NCBI GenBank assembly: GCA_949031345.1
Contig: CARNVA010000004.1
Coordinates: forward strand, 1-64,000
From: an uncultured Eubacteriales bacterium
GTDB lineage: Bacteria; Bacillota; Clostridia; Christensenellales; UBA1242
DNA: 64,000 nucleotides
Direction: 5' to 3'
Part shown: positions 32,508 through 41,358 of the stretch, piece after piece
How positions within the stretch are numbered: position 1 is the stretch's first letter
Layout of the letters: every line of letters starts with the position of its first letter
Translations under genes and position numbers: made by a program
The notes under the pieces: model-generated
The model's database searches: none
What the model saw: only the letters and a program-made list of their open reading frames with translations
Told to the model about the DNA's origin: nothing

Positions 32508-33533
32508 CTATTGACCAAGCAAATATTTCAATTTCTTCAAAACATAATATCCTTTGATCATTCCGCCATAGGTGTAATCTCCTGACTTCCATTCAACAAA
32601 CATATACTTTTGATTTTCAATTTCTTTTATTTCATATTCGCTTGCAGTTGAAATATTTTTATCTATTACAACACCTTTTGACCAACAGCATTTGCAAATA
32701 TCTTCAAAAGCATGATATGAAGCAAGAAGGGTTCCATCTGGCTCAAAGGTATATCGTTTTAAAAACATATCCTCTTGCCAGTAAGTTTTTTGCGGCTCAA
32801 ACTGCTCTTTCTTTTCAACGAAATCAACAACATCCCAAAAACCAACCGCTTCTTCATCTAAAATAAAAGGTATATCGGTGTTGTCTTTTATTCTGATTTC
32901 ATTTTTTGTATAAATCTTATCATCCACTTTTTCATAGACTGCAAAATTGTCAATCTCGTTTGTCAAATAGTCAACAACTCCAACAAACAGCTTTCCGTCA
33001 ATTATTTCATAAGGCATTTGTCTATCATTGACATAAAGCACCCCTTTAGACCAACTAAGCACCCAGTATTGCTGTCCATTTGGCAGAAAATATAACTCTT
33101 CAAAAGGAAAATAAACCTCTTTTTCAAATTTATTTTTTGCAAAATCTTCTTTTGTTTTGACAACAGCCACCTTCTTCCATTTTCCTATAACTGCATCGTC
33201 ATTTATAAAACTTTTCATTTTTACTCCTCCATTCTCTGCGTGAATAGAAGAAAGTTTATGAATATTTTCTTTAAGCTTTTTAATCGTCTCTTTTGACTGG
33301 ACAATCTTCTCTTGTATGCTTTTTTCATTTAAGTCTTTTATTTCATTCAAAGAAAACCCCAATTCTTTCAGTCTGGCAATTTCGCTCAGTCTCCCCAAAC
33401 TATTTTCATCATAATAACGATAATTTGTCCAACGGTCGACCATTGCAGGACAAATCAATCCCTTTTCTTCATAAAATCGAATGGTTTGAATTGAAACGCC
33501 AGAAAGTTTTGAAAGCTCGCCAATTTTTATCAT
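32508..33533 (-). CDS. MerR-family regulator with duplicated C-terminal domain
   Basis: A 341-residue regulator. An N-terminal winged HTH (IKIGELSKLSGVSIQTIRFYEEKGLI, then NYRYYDENSLGRLSEIARLKELGFSL) is followed by a dimerisation helix ending near residue 100. The effector part has two similar halves: VIGKWKKVAVV...PFEELYFLPNGQQYW...WSKGVLYV and AVGFWDVVDFV...KRYTFEPDGTLLA...WSKGVVID. This suggests a duplicated beta-barrel ligand domain. ATG 33533 with AGGAG is chosen. It is convergent with fhs. Confidence 0.85.
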   Translation of the reverse strand: MIKIGELSKLSGVSIQTIRFYEEKGLICPAMVDRWTNYRYYDENSLGRLSEIARLKELGFSLNEIKDLNEKSIQEKIVQSKETIKKLKENIHKLSSIHAENGGVKMKSFINDDAVIGKWKKVAVVKTKEDFAKNKFEKEVYFPFEELYFLPNGQQYWVLSWSKGVLYVNDRQMPYEIIDGKLFVGVVDYLTNEIDNFAVYEKVDDKIYTKNEIRIKDNTDIPFILDEEAVGFWDVVDFVEKKEQFEPQKTYWQEDMFLKRYTFEPDGTLLASYHAFEDICKCCWSKGVVIDKNISTASEYEIKEIENQKYMFVEWKSGDYTYGGMIKGYYVLKKLKYLLGQ

Positions 33534-33686
33534 AATTTCTCCTTTCACAACCTTACTTTAACACTAAAGCAAACTATAGAGTCAATAGTTTTTTTAAAAA
33601 AGTTTTATTTTTTTAGCAAAATTATTATATCACAATTTTTTATCATTCAAAAGAGTTTATTTGTCATCAAGTGTTTTTCTATAATA

Positions 33687-33728
33687 AAACAACCCCAAGT
33701 ATTTAATTTTTCCTTAGGGTTGTTTTTA
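33687..33728 (-). terminator. Terminator after the 33773 gene
   Basis: On the minus strand CAACCCTAAG pairs with CTTGGGGTTG, followed by TTTTATT. Flanking gap 33534-33772 shows nothing else. Confidence 0.7.
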
Positions 33729-33772
33729 TTAAATATAGAAAATGCAAAATTTTCAAGCCGCTTTGTTATTAA

Positions 33773-34423
33773 CTATTTTTTTCTTTTAAAAAAGTTCTTC
33801 CAACCTTTTTTAGTAATTTCAATAGCACTTTCTGCCTGCTCTTCCTTCTCATCGTCTTCTTGATTTATTTTTATATTTTCAATTGCCAACTGAACAATTT
33901 GACTGTTATCTTTTTCCTTTCTTGAAAACATTTCTTTAAATTCAAGCAAAAACCAAGCTAGCCAAATTAAAAGCATAGCAACAACATTAGAAATGCCTAT
34001 GGTCAAAAACTGTTGGAATAATTCATAGTTTACGTTTGAAAATGCATCTGGATAATATTCATTGAATGAAGGTATAGTTGCCCTCAATTCTGTCACCAAA
34101 ACAATAAAAACTACCACAGCTGCTACACATACCAAAGTAAGTACACTAAATCCAACAACTTTTTTCTTTTTAAACAGCATAGCAAACACAAATGCAGCAA
34201 CAAAAACAAAAGCAACCACAGTTATTCCAACTATATAACTTGCACTTTTATCAATATAATTTTGACCATAATACACAGTACCAATATAATCAGCTCTTAT
34301 CAAGCCTATATCTTTATAAAGTGTAGCAGCTGCTGAAATTCCTGCAATGATTTGGGTAAAAAGTGATACAAATGCAACAGCAAGTATAGCCAATAAGAAT
34401 ATTCTAATTTCTTTCCTTGTCAT
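33773..34423 (-). CDS. Four-helix membrane protein, unknown
   Basis: A 216-residue protein with four predicted membrane helices (around residues 8-28, 64-86, 93-112 and 145-165) and a charged cytoplasmic tail with an acidic run (KINQEDDEKEEQAE) and a basic end (KKGWKNFFKRKK). SD AAAGGAGG precedes the ATG. It lies just after ppdK on the same strand. I do not recognise a family. Confidence 0.75.
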   Translation of the reverse strand: MTRKEIRIFLLAILAVAFVSLFTQIIAGISAAATLYKDIGLIRADYIGTVYYGQNYIDKSASYIVGITVVAFVFVAAFVFAMLFKKKKVVGFSVLTLVCVAAVVVFIVLVTELRATIPSFNEYYPDAFSNVNYELFQQFLTIGISNVVAMLLIWLAWFLLEFKEMFSRKEKDNSQIVQLAIENIKINQEDDEKEEQAESAIEITKKGWKNFFKRKK

Positions 34424-34483
34424 ATAAGAACCTCCTTTTAAAAATCAAACCGTGTAAGGAATTCCAAACACGGCTTTGAATTT

Positions 34484-37108
34484 TTATCTTCTTGGATTTT
34501 TAATATTAGCTTGAGCAGCAGCAAGTCTTGCAATAGGCACTCTAAATGGAGAGCAAGATACATAAGTGAGCCCTGCATTATGGCAGAATTCAACACTTGA
34601 TGGGTCTCCACCATGTTCACCACAGATTCCAAGTTTGATATCTGGGCGAGCTTTTCTTCCAAGTTCGCAAGCCATTTTTACAAGTTTACCAACACCATTT
34701 TGGTCAAGTCTTGCAAATGGGTCGCTCTCAAAAATCTTCTTAGCATAGTAAACATCAAGGAATTTACCAGCATCATCACGGCTGAAACCATAAGACATTT
34801 GAGTAAGGTCGTTTGTACCAAATGAGAAGAATTCAGCATATTTTGCCACTTCATCAGCAGTAACAGCAGCACGAGGAATTTCAATCATTGTACCAATTTT
34901 GTAAGAAAGTTCTACACCATTTTCTGCAATAACTTCGTCAGCTTTTGCAGCAACAATATCGCGAACATACTTAAACTCTTTTGAGTCACAAGTAAGCGGA
35001 ATCATGATTTCAGGAACAATCTTGAAGCCCATTTCTTTATTTACATCAATTGCAGCTTCAATGACTGCTTGAGTTTGCATTTCAGCAATTTCAGGATAAG
35101 TTACGGCAAGTCTAAGACCACGGTGACCCATCATTGGGTTGAATTCGTGAAGGTCAGCAACAGTTTGCTTAAGCTTATCAAATGTGATGCCCATTTCTTC
35201 AGCAAGTTCTCTTATCTCAGTGTTTTCATGAGGAAGGAATTCATGAAGAGGTGGATCAAGGAAACGAATAGTCACAGGAAGACCTTGCATTGCCTTGTAA
35301 ATTCCAATAAAGTCTTTTCTTTGCATAGGAAGAAGTTTCGCAAGAGCTTTCTTTCTCTCTTCAACAGTTGTTGAAACAATCATTTCTCTCACTGCAGGAA
35401 TTCTGTCAGCTTCAAAGAACATGTGTTCTGTTCTGCAAAGACCAACACCTTGAGCGCCAAAGTTGAACGCATTTTTAGCGTCTTTTGGATTGTCGGCGTT
35501 TGTTCTTACTTGCATAGCGCGATATTTATCAGCCCATTCCATGATAGTGGCAAATTCGCCAGAAATCTTAGCAGGCTCAGTAGTGATAAGACCATCATAA
35601 ACTTTTCCAGTAGAGCCGTCAAATGAGAGTTCATCACCTTCATGATAAACTTTTCCACCAAGAGTGAAAGAGCTTTCATCTTCAGCAAATTTGATTGCAC
35701 TGCAACCAGCAACGCAGGCAGTACCCATACCACGAGCAACAACGGCAGCGTGAGAAGTCATACCACCTCTTGCAGTGAGAACGCCTTGGCTGACAGCCAT
35801 ACCTTCGATATCTTCAGGAGAAGTTTCAAGTCTTACAAGTACAACTTTGTCAGTTTGAGCCATTTCTTTTGCTCTTTCAGCTGTGAAAGCAATTTTTCCA
35901 CAAGCAGCACCAGGAGAAGCAGGTAAAGCTTCAGCAATTGGAGTAGCAGCCTTTAAAGCTTTTTCTTCAAATTGTGGGTGCAAGAGAGCATCAAGCTGTT
36001 TTGGATCAAGCATCATAAGAGCTTCTTTTTCAGTAATCATGCCCTCGCTTACGAGGTCAACAGCAACTTTTAAAGCAGCTTTTGCAGTACGCTTTCCATT
36101 TCTTGTTTGAAGCATATAGAGTTTGCCATTTTCGATTGTAAACTCCATATCTTGCATATCTTTGTTATGCTCTTCAAGTTTCTTTGCAATATTTGCAAAT
36201 TCTTTATATACTTTTGGATTTTGTTTTTCAAGGGTTGAAATAGGCAGTGGTGTTCTAATTCCGGCAACAACATCTTCGCCTTGAGCATTCATAAGATATT
36301 CTCCGTAAAGAACATTTTCACCAGTTGCAGGGTTTCTAGAGAACGCAACACCTGTACCAGAAGTTTCGCCCATGTTTCCGAATACCATTGATTGAACATT
36401 GACAGCAGTGCCCCATTCGTATGGAATGTCATGCATTCTTCTGTAAACATTAGCTCTGTCATTATCCCAAGAACGGAATACCGCTCTTACCGCCTCAATA
36501 AGTTGCACTCTTGGCTCTTGAGGGAAGTCCTCGCCTTGAGATTGCTTATAAAGGTCTTTAAACATAGCTACGATTTCTTTAAGGTCGTCAGCTGTGAGGT
36601 CTTTGTCAAACTCAACACCCTTTTCTTCCTTAACTTTGTCAAGTATTCTTTCATACTTAGACTTTTCTTGTTGCATAACAACATCACTGAACATTTGGAT
36701 AAATCTTCTGTAAGAGTCATAAGCAAATCTAGGATTGTTTGTAAGTTTTGCAAGCCCTTCAACAACTTCATCATTAAGACCAAGGTTGAGAATAGTATCC
36801 ATCATACCAGGCATTGAAACTCTTGCACCAGAACGAACAGAAACAAGAAGAGGATTTTTCTTATCTCCGAAATTTTTTCCAGTCATTTTTTCAAGCTCAG
36901 AAAGCTTGTATTCAATTTGTGACATGATAAGGTCATTTATCTTTCTGCCATCCTTGTAATACTGAGTGCAGGCCTCAGTTGTAATGGTAAAACCCTGTGG
37001 AACAGGCATACCAAGATTTGTCATTTCAGCGAGGTTTGCGCCCTTGCCACCAAAGAGAGCCTTATCTTTTCCATTGGCTTCTTTGAACAGATAAACAAAT
37101 TGTTTCAT
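34484..37108 (-). CDS. ppdK: Pyruvate, phosphate dikinase
   Basis: Interconverts pyruvate/ATP/Pi with PEP/AMP/PPi, common in anaerobes that use PPi in glycolysis. The 874 residues carry the nucleotide domain (LFGGKGANLAEMTNLGMPVPQGF), the phosphohistidine swivel (GGMTSHAAVVARGMG, His near residue 455), and the PEP barrel (GLCRTEHMFFE, FFSFGTNDLTQMSYG, and the final GEHGGDPSSVEFC and YVSCSPFRVPIARLAAAQA). AGGAG precedes the ATG. Confidence 0.97.
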   Translation of the reverse strand: MKQFVYLFKEANGKDKALFGGKGANLAEMTNLGMPVPQGFTITTEACTQYYKDGRKINDLIMSQIEYKLSELEKMTGKNFGDKKNPLLVSVRSGARVSMPGMMDTILNLGLNDEVVEGLAKLTNNPRFAYDSYRRFIQMFSDVVMQQEKSKYERILDKVKEEKGVEFDKDLTADDLKEIVAMFKDLYKQSQGEDFPQEPRVQLIEAVRAVFRSWDNDRANVYRRMHDIPYEWGTAVNVQSMVFGNMGETSGTGVAFSRNPATGENVLYGEYLMNAQGEDVVAGIRTPLPISTLEKQNPKVYKEFANIAKKLEEHNKDMQDMEFTIENGKLYMLQTRNGKRTAKAALKVAVDLVSEGMITEKEALMMLDPKQLDALLHPQFEEKALKAATPIAEALPASPGAACGKIAFTAERAKEMAQTDKVVLVRLETSPEDIEGMAVSQGVLTARGGMTSHAAVVARGMGTACVAGCSAIKFAEDESSFTLGGKVYHEGDELSFDGSTGKVYDGLITTEPAKISGEFATIMEWADKYRAMQVRTNADNPKDAKNAFNFGAQGVGLCRTEHMFFEADRIPAVREMIVSTTVEERKKALAKLLPMQRKDFIGIYKAMQGLPVTIRFLDPPLHEFLPHENTEIRELAEEMGITFDKLKQTVADLHEFNPMMGHRGLRLAVTYPEIAEMQTQAVIEAAIDVNKEMGFKIVPEIMIPLTCDSKEFKYVRDIVAAKADEVIAENGVELSYKIGTMIEIPRAAVTADEVAKYAEFFSFGTNDLTQMSYGFSRDDAGKFLDVYYAKKIFESDPFARLDQNGVGKLVKMACELGRKARPDIKLGICGEHGGDPSSVEFCHNAGLTYVSCSPFRVPIARLAAAQANIKNPRR

Positions 37109-37228
37109 ATAGTCTCCTTTTATAATTTCCTCTTAAAGTATAGCTCATTTAAAAAAAATCTCCAAATAATTTGGAGCAATTTTTATAATTTTTTATCTTA
37201 TGTAAAATTTAATCTTCATCAAAAACTT

Positions 37229-37495
37229 TTATGAGCAAGCAGAAACTATCAACCCAATAAACATCAAAAATACAACAAGCCCAATCATAACGCCAAGCCC
37301 GATAAGCCAGCCTTTAATAAAAGTCTTTCGTTCATACTCATATTGTGGCAATGGATATAAAAGCAGGCCGACAATAAGCCCGATTATTCCAAGCAGAAAT
37401 AAAAGTATCCCAATTCCAAGTTTTGATTGTCTTTTGAAAGAAAGACCTTTAAAATCTTCCCCATTTTGCCCATTCTTATCTTCAAAATGTTCCAA
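37229..37495 (-). CDS. Small two-helix membrane protein (paralogue of 43067 gene)
   Basis: An 88-residue protein: a polar N-terminus (EHFEDKNGQNGEDFKGL), helix 1 (SKLGIGILLFLLGIIGLIVGLLLY), YERKTFIKGWLIG, then helix 2. I prefer TTG 37495, preceded by GGAAGGTGGGAG. A longer reading from 37543 would begin inside the TTGACA of the promoter and translate the G tract as GGG. The paralogue at 43067 also begins M-E. The G9-spacer promoter at 37517-37543 is immediately upstream, so this gene is probably phase-variable too. Confidence 0.7.
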   Translation of the reverse strand: MEHFEDKNGQNGEDFKGLSFKRQSKLGIGILLFLLGIIGLIVGLLLYPLPQYEYERKTFIKGWLIGLGVMIGLVVFLMFIGLIVSACS

Positions 37496-37516
37496 ATTCT
37501 CCCACCTTCCACTTTC

Positions 37517-37543
37517 ATTATACCCCCCCCCGAAATATGTCAA
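37517..37543 (-). promoter_or_regulatory. Poly-G-spacer promoter before the small membrane gene
   Basis: TTGACA (37543-37538), TATTTC plus nine G (37531-37523), TATAAT (37522-37517). The spacer is 15 bp, two short of optimum, so it is probably weak in this clone; a gain of two G would give 17 bp. Confidence 0.75.
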
Positions 37544-37553
37544 GTAATTTTAA

Positions 37554-37587
37554 AAAAAATCTCCAATTTTTGGAGATTTCTTTTTTA
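37554..37587. terminator. Terminator between oxidoreductase relic and poly-G promoter
   Basis: AATCTCCA and TGGAGATT around ATTTT, with A- and T-runs outside. It occupies the same position as the 41317 terminator in the parental copy. Confidence 0.75.
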
Positions 37588-37616
37588 TTTTAATTTTTTC
37601 ATCTATTACTCATGCT

Positions 37617-37735
37617 AAAATAGTCGTCTTGCTAAATACTCTTATTTTGACAAGACCAGTGACGCTGCGACAACAACACTTCCTTTTTTATCTGTTTACA
37701 ACCAATAAAACAAAGAATTTTTGTCATGGCACAAT
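37617..37735 (-). pseudogene. Decayed duplicate of the 3' end of the FAD oxidoreductase gene
   Basis: Read on the minus strand it gives MTKILCFIGCKQIK and, after frame changes, GSVVVAASLVLSK. These match the real tail TKNLYFIGDGAGKAGNIVVAAATGLVSARD at ~41380-41485. It begins right after the stop of family member 2 and is followed by duplicated terminator and poly-G promoter sequences. Confidence 0.7.
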
Positions 37736-37736
37736 T

Positions 37737-40700
37737 TTAATATTGCTCAAATCCCCATTTTACAAGGTCTTCTGTTGTTATGCCTTTATTCCCTCTTGCA
37801 AGCCACGAAAGTCCATCTGGCAGCGGTTGCCCAGTATCAGTAATAATCCAAGCCGAAAAGTCACTTCCTATAAAATGCTTTTGTATGCCCTCGATTTCAT
37901 AAATTGAGTTGTTTACCACAACATTTTCTATATCCATCGCACTCCAAACAGAAGATTTTGCAAAGCAGTTGTTGACAGAGCTTTTGATATCACTGTTTAC
38001 TTGACCGACAATAAGCCCTAAAAAGTCGCCGCCAACAATATCACCCATATAGCCACAAGCTGCAATTCTTATTACGCTTGCGTTTGCACAACCCAAGATG
38101 CCGCCGATGTACATTTCACCAGAAATATTACTTTTTGAAAAACTATTTTCAATTGCGATGAAGTTTTCAGTTGTAATGGTGCCATTGTAAAAGCCAATTA
38201 TTCCACCCAAATTATATTCGCCAGTAATATTGCCATAGTTGAAACACCCAACAACTTTAACATCCTCGCCTCTGCCTATCATTCCACAAGAGTCATAACC
38301 AACGATTTTTACTCCACTTCGGCAATTTTCAATCAAGCCTGTGTACGCAACTCCGACTAACGAGCCCACATTTTCATAACCATAAACATTTCCAGAAACA
38401 ATATTTATATTTTTAAGTATTGCACTGTTGCAAAAGCCAAACAAACCGACATTTGAATAAATTTGATTTCCATAAGCATCAACCACATCAATAGTTTTTA
38501 AATTGCTTATTAAAAAACCTTGCCCGTCATAAACGCCCTTAAAAGCACGCTGACTATTATCTGTCCCAATTGGAAGCCAAATATTGTCTAAAAGGTCAAT
38601 TGGTCTTGTTTGCTTAAAGTATTTATCACCGAAAGTTTCACCATGTTTAACTCGATATGATAAATATGCCAAATCTTCAGCACTTGAAATTAAATATGGT
38701 GAGCTTTCATCGCCATTACCTTGAAAAGCCTCTGTTCTATTTAAAATCGGCAAATGCCAAGTTGTATCCCATTGTGCATAAAGTGTCAAATTTGCAGTAA
38801 GATTGCTTATTGCACTGTTTTCAAGATAAATCTCACCACCATATTGCGAAGTTGACCAATGTTTAAAAGTATATCCCTCTTTAACAAAAGCATTATCTGC
38901 AAGCCTCACAAAGCCTGCATCATAGGTCACCGATTGAGAAGGCATGCTTCCACTGCCACCATTGCCATAAAAAATTATTGAATATGTTTTTGGCCTCCAA
39001 TGAGCGTAGAGAATGCTGTCTCCTGCGATATTGTATTTTCCTGTTGTATCAACTTTTGTTCCGCCAGTCGCACTTGTCCACCAACCCTCAAAGATATATT
39101 CTCCATCTTTTGTTGGCGTTGGAATATCACCATAGACTTCATCATAAGTGACCTCTTTGGTAATTTCTTCTGCAACTTCGTTTGACGAGCTTATCAAATC
39201 AAAAGCGATTTCATAATCTATATTATTACCAATAAACTTAGCACTGATTGGTGCAAAGAAATAGAAATAAAAGACATGGCTTCCAGCACTGATATCTGAA
39301 AATATAACACGAGTGCTTCCGCTTAAATTTTTCGTGGTCCAATATGGCTTATCGTATGAAAAGCTGTCTAATTGAGTAACTCCGAAGTCCACAGCGTAAA
39401 GGTCTTTACCCGTTTTTTGTTTAATATCAAAGCTTATAGACAAACTTATCCTAGCATCTTTGATGGCAACAAAACTTACCGAATATAAAGCGTCCCCTGC
39501 CCAAAATCCACCTTTTATCTTTCCGCCAGTTTCAGTCTTTGCTATTCCAGGGCCATAAGTCAAATTACTTATTATTTCGTTGCTTTTGAAATCAAAGTAT
39601 CCGCTATTTGCGTTTAGCGTCAATTCATAATTATTTGGTTTCCAAATTGCCTTGAAAGTTTTCGTCCCATTGGCTCCTAAATAAGGGACTTTGTCTATTC
39701 TGCAAGTTCCATCAGCGTTTGCATTATAAAAATAGTTTGTATAACCAGGTTGTGTGCATTGCCAACCAACAAGACTATAGCCTCTTTTTACAGGCACAGG
39801 GAAGCTGTATGGTCTCCTTTCTATGACGCCACTTTGACTTGAAGATGAGCTATCATTATATATGCCACCATTATAATCAAGACAGAATGTATATTCTTGG
39901 AAAAGTGTTGAGATGGCTTTTGAAAGATTGAAGTGAAGCGCTGGTCGAACAGCAAGTGACTGATTTACATATTCGCCGTCCCCTTGTGCTCCATTTGGAA
40001 AAAGAAGCATGCCATACAAAGAGCTGTCAAGAAATGCCGACCTGGTCCACGAGTATGTATAAACTCCACTATTGTTTCTAGTGCCAACTGTTCCTAACAA
40101 GTCAGTTGTGCTGCCGTTGAAATTTTTTCGTTGGTTATTTGACAAACCCCACATACCAGGATGAGAGCTGCTATCACCAGTTTCTGAAATGCTAGGCAGC
40201 CATATAAAATCATTGCTCCAGGCACTATTTAATGATTTATTTGCATAATTGTAATAGCTTCTCTTGGAAGAATTATAATAAAAACGATAAGACGTTCCAT
40301 TATAAGAGCCCGAATTTGGAATGCTTGATGACCAATTTTCATTCGAAGCAGAATATGCTACACCTATATAAGTCCTAGTATTTTGACCATACTCCTGCCA
40401 TTGAACATTTGCCGGTTTAACTAAGTATTCGGTAACATTTCCGCTCACACTCGACATAGTAAACTTTGCAAAAGGGCTGTCAGTACTTTGAGAGCCTGGA
40501 TTCAAAGCATTGCTTCGTGCAGCATAAGACCCACCATTATTTAAAGTAGCCGACCTTATATAACTTAGCCCATACATGTTTGATGGATTATGACTACTTG
40601 GTGCATCCTCTCTCCAATTTGCAGACCAATCTGAATATAACCCGCCATTCAACAGCCCATGATAATTACCTAAATTTTTGGTTGTAGAGCCCCAAGCTTC

Positions 40701-41126
40701 CTGCTTGCAGTTTGTAAGCCATAAAGTAATAATGGTATTGCCCGAGGTGTCTTTTGAAAGATAAACCACCTGCCAATCAAGTCCACCAAAACGAACAACA
40801 ACATCTTGCGAAGAGGTCTTATTGTATGTCTTTGACCTTATAATTGAAGCTTTTGTTTTGGATGAGGCCATACCATCAATAGTTGCCTTATTTGAAATAG
40901 TGGTGTCGGCGCTTCCAGAAATATATTTAAGAAGGGTATTTAAATTTGTTTCTGAAAAACTGCTTCCATTATAAAGCTCATCAACCTTAACATAGGATGT
41001 TGTATCAGTTGAGGTAATAGCCTCCGTTTGCTTGATAATTCCACTATATTGAAGCCCCATAAGAAAACTGCATAAAGCAAAAAGGAGACAAGACATTGTT
41101 ACTGAAATCCTCCTCAATAATCTCAT
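37737..41126 (-). CDS. Large secreted InlB/Flg_new-repeat and GLUG-like protein (family member 2)
   Basis: A 1129-residue surface-type protein. After an N-terminal signal (residues ~8-28) comes a domain unique among the four (residues ~80-400, with VVRFGGLDWQVVYLSKD, LYSDWSANW, NMYGLSYIRSATLNNGG and ALHFNLSKA). About three InlB/Flg_new repeats follow, with an inserted beta domain (residues ~510-640), then the GLUG-like region (NVGLFGF, NVGSLVG, NLGGIIG, YIGGILG) and the shared tail QPLPDGLSW...LVKWGFEQY. SD GAAGGAGGTG precedes the ATG. Its promoter has a 17-bp G8 spacer, the predicted ON length. Confidence 0.9.
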   Translation of the reverse strand: MRLLRRISVTMSCLLFALCSFLMGLQYSGIIKQTEAITSTDTTSYVKVDELYNGSSFSETNLNTLLKYISGSADTTISNKATIDGMASSKTKASIIRSKTYNKTSSQDVVVRFGGLDWQVVYLSKDTSGNTIITLWLTNCKQEAWGSTTKNLGNYHGLLNGGLYSDWSANWREDAPSSHNPSNMYGLSYIRSATLNNGGSYAARSNALNPGSQSTDSPFAKFTMSSVSGNVTEYLVKPANVQWQEYGQNTRTYIGVAYSASNENWSSSIPNSGSYNGTSYRFYYNSSKRSYYNYANKSLNSAWSNDFIWLPSISETGDSSSHPGMWGLSNNQRKNFNGSTTDLLGTVGTRNNSGVYTYSWTRSAFLDSSLYGMLLFPNGAQGDGEYVNQSLAVRPALHFNLSKAISTLFQEYTFCLDYNGGIYNDSSSSSQSGVIERRPYSFPVPVKRGYSLVGWQCTQPGYTNYFYNANADGTCRIDKVPYLGANGTKTFKAIWKPNNYELTLNANSGYFDFKSNEIISNLTYGPGIAKTETGGKIKGGFWAGDALYSVSFVAIKDARISLSISFDIKQKTGKDLYAVDFGVTQLDSFSYDKPYWTTKNLSGSTRVIFSDISAGSHVFYFYFFAPISAKFIGNNIDYEIAFDLISSSNEVAEEITKEVTYDEVYGDIPTPTKDGEYIFEGWWTSATGGTKVDTTGKYNIAGDSILYAHWRPKTYSIIFYGNGGSGSMPSQSVTYDAGFVRLADNAFVKEGYTFKHWSTSQYGGEIYLENSAISNLTANLTLYAQWDTTWHLPILNRTEAFQGNGDESSPYLISSAEDLAYLSYRVKHGETFGDKYFKQTRPIDLLDNIWLPIGTDNSQRAFKGVYDGQGFLISNLKTIDVVDAYGNQIYSNVGLFGFCNSAILKNINIVSGNVYGYENVGSLVGVAYTGLIENCRSGVKIVGYDSCGMIGRGEDVKVVGCFNYGNITGEYNLGGIIGFYNGTITTENFIAIENSFSKSNISGEMYIGGILGCANASVIRIAACGYMGDIVGGDFLGLIVGQVNSDIKSSVNNCFAKSSVWSAMDIENVVVNNSIYEIEGIQKHFIGSDFSAWIITDTGQPLPDGLSWLARGNKGITTEDLVKWGFEQY

Positions 41127-41277
41127 ATCTCACCTCCTTCTATTATTATGCGCATAAAGTAATATTACATTTACACAACATCTTTTTTATCAACTAATAG
41201 AATAAAAATAAAACATAATGCTAATCCTCTTGTAAATTTTCTTTATTCATATTTTTTCGTTTAATATTTATGTCATA

Positions 41278-41306
41278 ATTTTACCCCCCCCGGTAAATTT
41301 TGTCAA
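41278..41306 (-). promoter_or_regulatory. Poly-G-spacer promoter of family member 2
   Basis: TTGACA (41306-41301), AAATTTACC plus eight G (41291-41284), TAAAAT (41283-41278). The spacer is exactly 17 bp, the optimum, so this gene is predicted to be expressed in the sequenced state. Confidence 0.82.
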
Positions 41307-41316
41307 GTAAAATACA

Positions 41317-41345
41317 AGAAATCTTCAAATTTTTGAAGATTTCTT
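41317..41345 (-). terminator. Terminator of the FAD oxidoreductase gene
   Basis: AAGAAATCTTCAAA pairs with its complement around the AT centre; it lies just upstream of the poly-G promoter. Confidence 0.8.
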
Positions 41346-41358
41346 ATATATTATTTTA

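Noticed and set aside
37496..37543. N-terminal extension MTYFGGG of the small membrane protein
   Set aside because: The TTG is the -35 hexamer and the G codons are the promoter spacer seen at three other loci.
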